From assembly GCA_964657885.1 (NCBI GenBank), contig CAZZWO010000003.1, positions 1 to 45,400 on the forward strand: 45,400 nucleotides of DNA, read 5' to 3'. Both the position numbers and the translations under genes were made by a program. Of the stretch, positions 16,920 through 23,416 are shown in pieces (the stretch's first letter is position 1; each line of letters begins with the position of its first letter). The notes below the pieces were generated by a model. That model was not told the DNA's origin, searched no databases, and was given only the letters and a program-made list of their open reading frames with translations. The stretch comes from BOG-908 sp964657885 (GTDB lineage Bacteria > Pseudomonadota > Alphaproteobacteria > Acetobacterales > Acetobacteraceae).

Positions 16920-17423
16920 TCAGGCGGCGAGCTTGTTCACCCGCCCATCTGCGATGCCGGACAGCTTCTGGTCGGTCGCCTTCTCCTCGTCGAGGGTCTG
17001 CTGCAACACGCTCGCGCAATCGTTGCGGCCGAGCTGACGGGCATACGCGATCAACGATCCGTAGCGCGTCATCTCGTAATGCTCGACGGCCTGGGCAGCC
17101 GACAACATGGCCGCGTCGCGCACATGCTCGTCATCGCAATCGCTGATGATTTCCTTGGCCTCTGCAAGGATGCCGTCCATCGCCTGGCACGTCACTGCCT
17201 TCACCGGCTGGCCGTGCATCTGGAAGACCTGCTCCAGGCGCGTCACCTGGTTCCGCGTCTCGTTCAGGTGTGTCTCGAACGCCTGCTTCAGCTCCGGGCT
17301 GCTGGCCTTCGCGATCATCGTCGGCAGGTTCTTCACGATCTGGTTTTCGGCGTAGTAGATGTCCTGCAGCGTGTGCACGAACAGGTCGTCCAATGTCTTG
17401 ATCGGTTTGCTGAGAAATCCCAA
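16920..17423 (-). CDS. Ferritin-like DUF892 protein (YciE/YciF family)
   Basis: 167-residue four-helix ferritin-like protein. The PIKTLDDLFVHTLQDIYYAENQIVKNLP start and the AQAVEHYEMTRYGSLIAYARQLG segment contain the Glu and His residues of the di-iron site of this family. Members occur in stress regulons of alphaproteobacteria; the exact role is not settled. I chose TTG 17423 because AAGGAGG lies 5 nt upstream and homologues start at the same place (LGFLSKP). The gene is separate from the HAD cluster (63 nt gap) and divergent from the GlcG-like gene, across a 217-bp gap in which I see no clear promoter. Confidence 0.92.
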   Translation of the reverse strand: MGFLSKPIKTLDDLFVHTLQDIYYAENQIVKNLPTMIAKASSPELKQAFETHLNETRNQVTRLEQVFQMHGQPVKAVTCQAMDGILAEAKEIISDCDDEHVRDAAMLSAAQAVEHYEMTRYGSLIAYARQLGRNDCASVLQQTLDEEKATDQKLSGIADGRVNKLAA

Positions 17424-17640
17424 GGCATCCTCCTTCTGTCGTTCCAGTCCGGTGAACGCGCTTCCGGGAAAAGGATGCGTTCTGATCGAGGGGAGTTGAA
17501 ATACACACGGCTGCGTGATCCCGCGCCGCAACGCGTCCTGCCCGGCACCATGTCGTAACGATCAACTGTCCTTACGGAGGCGTTGTGAACTGCGACGATT
17601 GGGAATAGTGGGTGCGCGCTGCAACCGGAGGTGCCTCCCA

Positions 17641-18375
17641 ATGACCGTATCCAAAACCAGGATGCTGGCGGTATCCGCGTTCTTCGCCGCTGCTGCTTCG
17701 GCCAGTGTCGTTCCTGCGCTGGCCGATCCGCCTTCGGCGTGCGACATCGCGCCATCGATCGTCAAGCAGATCCAGTCGCAACTCGCTGTCGTGGTGCACC
17801 TCTCGGATGCGAATGGCGGGTTGTTCAAGCCCAACCTGATGTGGTCGGCCATCGTCGATCGTGGCGGCAAACTGTGCGGAGTGGTCAAAACGGGCGATGC
17901 CTGGCCCGGCAGCCGTGCAATCGCGATCGCCAAGGCCGCGACAGCCAACGATTTCAGCAATGTCAAACTGGCCTTGTCCACCGCGAACCTTTACGCGCCG
18001 ACGCAGCCGGGCGGCTCGCTCTACGGCCTCAACAACTCGAACGTGCTGAACCCCGCCGACGAACCGTTACACAGCGGGATCGGCCAGGTGCCAGGCGGCA
18101 TCATCACCTTCGGCGGCGGCATGGCGCTGTACAGCGGCGGGCAGGTCATCGGCGGTCTTGGTGTCAGCGGCGACAGCTCGTGCGCCGACCATGCCATCGC
18201 GTTCCGTATGCGCAAGCTTGCAGGTTACGATGCGGTGCCGGGCGGTGTCGCTCCGGACAACACCGACAACATCATCTACGCCGACGCCGGCACGACCCCC
18301 TCAGGCTTCCAGCAACCCCACTGCTTCGCCTCCGACCTGACCCCGCAACAGGTCGAGACCATACCCTCGCACTAG
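17641..18375 (+). CDS. Exported GlcG/HbpS-like protein
   Basis: 244 residues. A typical signal peptide (positive start, hydrophobic run of about 18 residues, cleavage after PALA near residue 28) shows export to the periplasm. The mature part matches the GlcG/HbpS heme-binding-like fold: AIVDRGGKLCGVVKTGDAWPG, LYGLNNSN, and GGGMALYSGGQVIGGLGVSGDSSCADHAIA with its closing loop. Family members bind heme or small molecules; the ligand here is unknown. ATG 17641 has GGAGG 9 nt upstream. It shares its stop codon with panB through CTAG (18372-18375). Confidence 0.85.
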   Translation: MTVSKTRMLAVSAFFAAAASASVVPALADPPSACDIAPSIVKQIQSQLAVVVHLSDANGGLFKPNLMWSAIVDRGGKLCGVVKTGDAWPGSRAIAIAKAATANDFSNVKLALSTANLYAPTQPGGSLYGLNNSNVLNPADEPLHSGIGQVPGGIITFGGGMALYSGGQVIGGLGVSGDSSCADHAIAFRMRKLAGYDAVPGGVAPDNTDNIIYADAGTTPSGFQQPHCFASDLTPQQVETIPSH

Positions 18376-19190
18376 GCCTTTTTCCGGAACACGTGCGCGT
18401 CCGAAGGAAACGTTCGCGCACGTACGTCGGCTGCGTATGCCGCAGCCGCTTTCGAGATTTCGGTGCCGAGATCCGCGTAACGCTTCACGAACCGCGGTGT
18501 GAAGTCGTTGAACGTGCCGAGGACGTCGTCGATCACCAGCACCTGGCCGTCGCACTGCGCCGACGCGCCTATGCCGATCGTCGGGATCGCAATGTCGCGC
18601 GTGATCGCCGCGGCAACCGGCTCCAGCGTGCCCTCGACCACGACTGCGAACGCGCCGGATGCGGCCACCGCCTTTGCATCTTCCGTCACCTTTGCCGCTT
18701 CGTCGTCGGTGCGGCCGGTGGCGCGGAAACCACCGGCGACGTTCACCGATTGCGGCATCAGGCCGACATGCCCGCACACCGGGATGCCGCGCTGCGTCAG
18801 GAACCGGATGGTCGGCGCCATCTCCACGCCACCTTCCAGCTTCACGGCCGAACATCCTGTTTCCGCCAGCACTTTTGCCGCGTTGTAGTATGCTTGCTCG
18901 GGGCTCTGCTGGTAGCTGCCGAACGGCATGTCCACGACGATGCAGGCGTGCCGGGCGCCACGAACCACCGCAGCCCCATGCGCGATCATCATGTCCAGCG
19001 ACACCGCCAGCGTGCTCGGCAGACCGTAAAGCACCATGCCCAGCGAATCGCCCACCAGCAGCGCCTCGCAATGCGGGTCCAGTCGCTGCGCCATCGGCGT
19101 CGTGTAGGCGGTCAGCCAAACCTGAGGCGTGCCCTTCATCTTCCGCAGATCGGGCACGGTCACCGGCTTCTGCGTACCATGCACGCTCAT
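18372..19190 (-). CDS. panB: 3-methyl-2-oxobutanoate hydroxymethyltransferase (PanB)
   Basis: 272-residue TIM-barrel enzyme making ketopantoate from alpha-ketoisovalerate and methylene-THF in pantothenate and CoA synthesis. Diagnostic segments are VGDSLGMVLYG, DMPFGSYQ, KLEGG, HVGLMPQSVN and GIGASAQCDGQVLV. The usual active-site Asp, Lys and Glu sit within these motifs. ATG 19190 overlaps the purD stop as ATGA. It converges on the GlcG-like gene with a shared CTAG stop. Grouping with purD rather than panC is unremarkable but means the pathway is scattered. Confidence 0.97.
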   Translation of the reverse strand: MSVHGTQKPVTVPDLRKMKGTPQVWLTAYTTPMAQRLDPHCEALLVGDSLGMVLYGLPSTLAVSLDMMIAHGAAVVRGARHACIVVDMPFGSYQQSPEQAYYNAAKVLAETGCSAVKLEGGVEMAPTIRFLTQRGIPVCGHVGLMPQSVNVAGGFRATGRTDDEAAKVTEDAKAVAASGAFAVVVEGTLEPVAAAITRDIAIPTIGIGASAQCDGQVLVIDDVLGTFNDFTPRFVKRYADLGTEISKAAAAYAADVRARTFPSDAHVFRKKA

Positions 19191-20470
19191 GCGGCCGCAC
19201 TCCCCGCCAGTGCGCGGACCCCGATATCCGTCCTGGCGAAACCACCCGGGAAATCCAGTGCCGCCACGCCCGCATACGCGCTCGCGCGGGCGGCGGCCAG
19301 ATCCGGCCCGGTGCCGCAAACGCAAAGCACACGGCCACCCGCGGACACCACCTGGCCATCGCGCAGGTCGGTGCCTGCATGGAACACCGCGACGTGCGGG
19401 ATCGCCGCCGCCCGGTCCAGCCCGCCGACCGGTGCACCGGTGCCGAACGCTGCAGGATAGCCGCGCGCCGCCATCACCACGCCGACACACGCGACATCCA
19501 GCCACCGCAGGTCGAAATGGGCGAGTTCGCCGTCGCACGCTGCCAGAAGCGCTGGCAGCACGTCCGAGCGCAGCCGCGGCAACAACACCTGCGCTTCCGG
19601 GTCGCCCATGCGGACGTTGTACTCGATCAGCTTCGGTCCGTCGGCGGTCAGCATCAGTCCCGCGAACAGGATGCCGGTGAATGGCGTGTTCCGCGCTGCC
19701 ATCTCTCGCAGGACCGGGCGAATGAAAACATCCATCGCCGCCTGTTGCGCCGCCAGGGGGAAGCCGGACGGGGGTGAGACGGCGCCCATGCCGCCGGTGT
19801 TCGGGCCGGTGTCGCCGTCGCCCACCCGCTTGTGGTCCTGCGCCGCGCCCAGCAGCACCGCATCGCGGCCGTCGCACAGCGCAAACAGGCTCACCTCGTC
19901 GCCTTCCAGCAACTCCTCGATGACCACGCTGTCGCCTGCCTCGCCCAGTGTCCTGTCGTGCAGCAGCGCGCGCAACGCCGCCTCGGCTTCCTCGAGGGTT
20001 TGTGCCACGACCACGCCCTTGCCGCCGGCCAGCCCGTCCGCCTTCACCACGATCGGCGCGCCCCGCCGCTCCACGAAGTCCGATGCCGCGGCGAGGTCCG
20101 AAAAGCGTTCCCACCGGGCGGTCGGAATGCCGGCCGCGTCGCACAACTCCTTGGCGAACGCCTTGCTGCCCTCGAGAGCAGCGGCCGCGGCACTCGGCCC
20201 GCAGCAGCGCACGCCAGCCGCCGCCATTGCATCGGCCAGCCCGGCGACCAGCGGCGCTTCGGGGCCCGGCACCACGAGGTCGATGCGCTGGGTGCGGGCA
20301 AACTCGACCAGGGCCGGCACGTCGAGCACGCCGATCGCCACGTTCTCGCCGACCGTCGCCGTACCGGGGTTGCCTGGCGCCACGAACAGCTTCTCCAGCA
20401 ATGGAGAGTTGGCGATGGCCCAGGCCAGCGCATGTTCCCGCCCGCCCGCACCCACGATCAGAACCCGCAT
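19187..20470 (-). CDS. purD: Phosphoribosylamine-glycine ligase (PurD)
   Basis: 427-residue ATP-grasp enzyme of purine synthesis joining phosphoribosylamine and glycine. Visible are GGREHALAWA at the N-terminus, the ATP-binding KADGLAGGKGV, the central NTGGMGAV and the metal-binding EYNVRMGDPEAQ. Length matches the family. ATG 20470 is 51 nt from the divergent xseA start. Its stop overlaps panB by ATGA, so panB is probably translated from the same message. Confidence 0.98.
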   Translation of the reverse strand: MRVLIVGAGGREHALAWAIANSPLLEKLFVAPGNPGTATVGENVAIGVLDVPALVEFARTQRIDLVVPGPEAPLVAGLADAMAAAGVRCCGPSAAAAALEGSKAFAKELCDAAGIPTARWERFSDLAAASDFVERRGAPIVVKADGLAGGKGVVVAQTLEEAEAALRALLHDRTLGEAGDSVVIEELLEGDEVSLFALCDGRDAVLLGAAQDHKRVGDGDTGPNTGGMGAVSPPSGFPLAAQQAAMDVFIRPVLREMAARNTPFTGILFAGLMLTADGPKLIEYNVRMGDPEAQVLLPRLRSDVLPALLAACDGELAHFDLRWLDVACVGVVMAARGYPAAFGTGAPVGGLDRAAAIPHVAVFHAGTDLRDGQVVSAGGRVLCVCGTGPDLAAARASAYAGVAALDFPGGFARTDIGVRALAGSAAA

Positions 20471-20501
20471 GCAGAACCCGCCCGACTTTGCCAGGCCGTC
20501 C

Positions 20502-20514
20502 CCCTAGCATAGGG
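20502..20514. repeat. CCCTA-GCA-TAGGG palindrome in the purD/xseA gap
   Basis: A perfect 5-bp inverted repeat with a 3-nt centre in the 51-bp gap between the divergent purD and xseA genes. The right arm carries the AGGG that is the best Shine-Dalgarno candidate for xseA. It may be an operator or a hairpin hiding the ribosome site. Confidence 0.4.
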
Positions 20515-20521
20515 TCGCTCG

Positions 20522-21991
20522 ATGGACGAAGCCGCCCCCCTCACCCCTGCCCCGCTTGCCGGGCCCGCCACCGGGCGGAGCAACATCCCCGAATACACCG
20601 TCAGCGACCTGTCCGGCGCGATCAAGCGCACGCTGGAGGGCGCCTTCGGCCGCATCCGCGTGCGCGGCGAGATCACCGAACTGAAGCAATACGCCTCCGG
20701 CCACACCTATCTCAGCCTGAAGGACGAGGGCGGGAAGGTTCGCGCAATAATCTGGAAATCCGCGGTGGCACGCATTGGATTGCGGCCCGAAAACGGCGTC
20801 GAGGTGATCGCGACCGGCAAGATCTCGGCCTATGGCGACCGCTCGGAATACCAGTTGGTGATCGACCGGCTGGAATATGCCGGCGCCGGGGCCTTGCTGG
20901 CCCGTATCGAGATGCTGCGCCAGCGGCTGGCCGCCGAGGGACTGTTCGACGCCGCTTCCAAACGCAAGCTGCCCCGCCTGCCGGGACGCGTGGGCGTCAT
21001 CACCTCGAGCAGCGGCGCCGTGCTGCACGACATCATGACAACCATCGCACGCCGGTTCCCGCGCCCGATCCTGCTTTGGCCGGTGCCGGTGCAGGGCGAC
21101 GGCGCCGCCGCGCGCATCGCCGCCGCAATTGCCGGCATGGACAGCCTGCCGCTGCCGGGCATCCCCCGTCCGGACGTGCTGATCGTCGCGCGCGGCGGCG
21201 GCTCGCTGGAAGACTTGATGGCTTTTAACGAGGAGGTCGTGCTGCGTGCCGCCGCAGCGTGCCGGCTCCCGCTGATCAGCGCCGTCGGGCACGAGACCGA
21301 CACCACGCTGATCGACTTCGTGAGCGACCAGCGTGCGCCGACCCCAACCGCCGCCGCCGAGCTGGCGGTTCCGGCCCGCACCGAGTTGCTGGCCGACCTG
21401 GCGCAGAAATCCGCCCGGTTGATCGGTGCGCTGGATCGCGCGACGCAAACCAGCCGCGCCCGGCTATCTGCCGCCGGCGCCAGCCTGCCGGACCTGCCCA
21501 ACATCGTGGCCAACGCCCGCATGCGGCTGGATGACCGTTCGCAACGGCTGGACCTCGCGGTGCCGAACCTGCTCGCCGCACGGGTCGCGGCGCTGGCCCG
21601 TGCGGAACGGCACATTCCGGACCCGCAGGGCTTGATCGCCGCCCGGCGCGGCACAATCGACCTGGCCGGGCTGCGCCTGTTGACGGCGCTGCGCCACGGC
21701 GTGCAGCGGCATCGGGACGCGGCGGCCAAGATTGCACCGCGCCTGACGCTTGCCGGGATCGAGCAGCGCATGCGGTCGCAGCGATCACAGCTCGATGTGC
21801 TCGCGGCCCGGCTGGACGGCGCGTCCTACGAGCGGGTCCTGGCCCGCGGCTTCGCCCTGGTCCGCGACGCTCGCGGACATGCTGTCACCAGTGCGGCGTC
21901 AGCCGGCACACATGCCCGCTTGCGGCTGCGCTTCGCGGATGGGGAGGTTGGTGTAGTGACGGAGGGACGGCAGGCGAAGCTGCCGTTCTAG
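20522..21991 (+). CDS. xseA: Exodeoxyribonuclease VII large subunit (XseA)
   Basis: 489-residue single-strand nuclease subunit used in DNA repair. The N-terminal OB-fold (about 25-120, IRVRGEITELKQYASGHTYLSLKD) is followed by the catalytic region with GVITSSSGAVLHDI, VARGGGSLEDL and AVGHETDTTLIDFVSDQRAPTPTAAAE, and by a long coiled-coil C-terminal half. The last residues (AKLPF) are typical. The small subunit gene xseB is not next to it. The AGGG Shine-Dalgarno sits 7 nt before ATG 20522. It is followed by a large inverted repeat that probably ends transcription. Confidence 0.97.
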   Translation: MDEAAPLTPAPLAGPATGRSNIPEYTVSDLSGAIKRTLEGAFGRIRVRGEITELKQYASGHTYLSLKDEGGKVRAIIWKSAVARIGLRPENGVEVIATGKISAYGDRSEYQLVIDRLEYAGAGALLARIEMLRQRLAAEGLFDAASKRKLPRLPGRVGVITSSSGAVLHDIMTTIARRFPRPILLWPVPVQGDGAAARIAAAIAGMDSLPLPGIPRPDVLIVARGGGSLEDLMAFNEEVVLRAAAACRLPLISAVGHETDTTLIDFVSDQRAPTPTAAAELAVPARTELLADLAQKSARLIGALDRATQTSRARLSAAGASLPDLPNIVANARMRLDDRSQRLDLAVPNLLAARVAALARAERHIPDPQGLIAARRGTIDLAGLRLLTALRHGVQRHRDAAAKIAPRLTLAGIEQRMRSQRSQLDVLAARLDGASYERVLARGFALVRDARGHAVTSAASAGTHARLRLRFADGEVGVVTEGRQAKLPF

Positions 21992-21996
21992 GAGCC

Positions 21997-22113
21997 TTCT
22001 TTTTCTGGAAAAAAAAGAAGCAAAAAGACTTTCTAGTGCTGTCGCGGAGCGTCCGGCCAATACCGCGACAGCAACTAGTAGAAGTCTTTTGCTTCTTTTC
22101 TTCAGAAAAGAAG
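21997..22113. repeat. Large nested inverted repeat / bidirectional terminator
   Basis: Two arms of about 50 nt (21997-22047 and 22063-22113) are imperfect inverse copies around a 15-nt centre. The inner part pairs TGCTGTCGCGG with CCGCGACAGCA perfectly. The outer ends of each arm are themselves hairpins (for example 22092-22113, 9 bp stem, loop TTCA; and the matching one near 21996-22020), so a three-hairpin or cruciform shape is possible. T- and A-rich runs flank both hairpins, as expected for termination of the two convergent genes xseA and radical SAM. It could also be a dispersed intergenic repeat family. Confidence 0.75.
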
Positions 22114-22127
22114 AGTCTTTCTTATAC

Positions 22128-23342
22128 TTAGAACAACGAAAGCTGCGGAGCTGGCGCAGGCAGCACGTTCGGCACCGCGAAATGACCGGTCTCCAGGCTC
22201 TCGCGGTCGGCGAAGCCCAGTTGGCGGGCGGCGCGGGCGAAGCGCTTGCCCAGCAGGTCGGCGTAGGGGCCGTTGCCGCGGAAACGGTCGTGGAAGGCGC
22301 TGTCGTTCAATTGCCCGGCGCGGGTCTCACGCACCAGGTTCAGCACGTGCCGCGCGCGGTCCGGAAAGTGCTCGCCCAGCCAGGCCTCGAACATCTGGCG
22401 CAGCTCCAGCGGCAGGCGCAGCAGCACGTAACCGGCATGCCTGGCACCGGCCCTGGCCGCGCGCTCCAGTATGCGCTCCAGCTCCGAATCGTTCAGGCCG
22501 GGGATCATCGGCGCCGCCAGAACCGCCGCCGGCACGCCGGCCTGGCTCAGTACCTCGATCGCTGCCAGACGGCGCTCCGGTGTGGCAGCCCGCGGCTCCA
22601 TGACCCGCGCCAGCTTGGCGTCCAGCGTGGTCACCGACAGGTAAACACGCACCAGCCCGCGCGCGGCAAGGCGCTGCAGGATGTCGAGGTCGCGCAGCAC
22701 ACCCGCCGATTTCGTGACGATGCTGACCGGATGGCCGAACCTCTCCAGCACCTCGAGCACCGAACGGGTCAGCTTCAGCGTCCGCTCCACCGGCTGGTAT
22801 GGGTCGGTGTTGGAACCCAAAGCCATCGTCTTGCAGACATAGCCGGGCTTCTTCAGCTCGCGCTCCAGCAGCGACGCCACGTCCGGCTTGAACACCAGCC
22901 GCGTTTCGAAATCGAGGCCGGGTGAGTAGCCGAGATAAGCGTGGGTGGGCCGCGCATAGCAGTAGATGCAGCCGTGCTCGCAGCCGCGATACGGGTTCAC
23001 CGCGCGGTCGAAGCCGATGTCCGGCGAGCCGTTCCACGAGATCACGCTCTTGCTGGCATCCCGCGTCAGCGTGGTCGGCAGCGGCGGCAGGTCGGCCAGG
23101 CCATCCAGCGTCTGCCAGCCATCGTCGAACGGCTCGACCGTGCGGGCCTTGTACCGGTTCGCCGGGTCGACGGTCGCCCCGCGCCCGCGCGCCACACCCG
23201 GCATGCGCGTGCCGGTATGGCTACGGGCGCCAGCCTTGGCCGCTGCCGCCTTGCCTGCAACCGCTTTGGCCGGAGACGATGGTCTTGCGGACAGGATGGG
23301 TGCAGGCGCCGGGTGCGCGGGAGCGGTATGAACCAACTGCAT
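22128..23342 (-). CDS. Radical SAM protein (PA0069 / Rv2578c-like)
   Basis: 404-residue radical SAM enzyme. The cluster motif CEHGCIYC (Cys121/125/128) follows NPYRG, and KTMALGSNTDPYQPVE and VSIVTKSAGVLRDLD are typical of the PA0069/SplB-related family. A low-complexity Ala-rich N-terminus (first 50 residues) looks disordered. The reaction is not established to my knowledge. Two GTTC-N7-GTTC LexA-type boxes lie directly upstream, so it is likely DNA-damage inducible. ATG 23342 has no strong Shine-Dalgarno, and one box overlaps that site. It is separated from the histidine kinase by 74 nt on the same strand. Confidence 0.9.
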   Translation of the reverse strand: MQLVHTAPAHPAPAPILSARPSSPAKAVAGKAAAAKAGARSHTGTRMPGVARGRGATVDPANRYKARTVEPFDDGWQTLDGLADLPPLPTTLTRDASKSVISWNGSPDIGFDRAVNPYRGCEHGCIYCYARPTHAYLGYSPGLDFETRLVFKPDVASLLERELKKPGYVCKTMALGSNTDPYQPVERTLKLTRSVLEVLERFGHPVSIVTKSAGVLRDLDILQRLAARGLVRVYLSVTTLDAKLARVMEPRAATPERRLAAIEVLSQAGVPAAVLAAPMIPGLNDSELERILERAARAGARHAGYVLLRLPLELRQMFEAWLGEHFPDRARHVLNLVRETRAGQLNDSAFHDRFRGNGPYADLLGKRFARAARQLGFADRESLETGHFAVPNVLPAPAPQLSLF

Positions 23343-23346
23343 CTGA

Positions 23347-23361
23347 GTTCTCGCTTCGTTC
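23347..23361 (+). promoter_or_regulatory. LexA-type SOS box 1
   Basis: GTTC-TCGCTTC-GTTC fits the alphaproteobacterial LexA consensus GTTC-N7-GTTC exactly. It lies 5-19 nt upstream of the radical SAM ATG (minus strand), covering its ribosome site. An overlapping TTCGTT-CCA-AACGAA palindrome (23355-23369) shares part of it. Confidence 0.65.
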
Positions 23362-23397
23362 CAAACGAAACTTGCTCAGCCAAGGGCCTCGAGTCAA

Positions 23398-23412
23398 GAA
23401 CGAAAAACGAAC
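23398..23412 (-). promoter_or_regulatory. LexA-type SOS box 2
   Basis: On the plus strand GAAC-GAAAAAC-GAAC, i.e. GTTC-N7-GTTC reading toward the radical SAM gene. It is centred 51 bp from box 1, about five helical turns, and a TTGAC overlaps its downstream end in the direction of transcription. It sits just past the histidine kinase stop. Confidence 0.7.
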
Positions 23413-23416
23413 TTGA

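Noticed and set aside
17576..17608. A 7-codon mini-ORF (GTG 17585) with GGAGG upstream, before the GlcG-like gene
   Set aside because: It could be a leader peptide, but it is too short to support and lacks a downstream attenuator-like hairpin.
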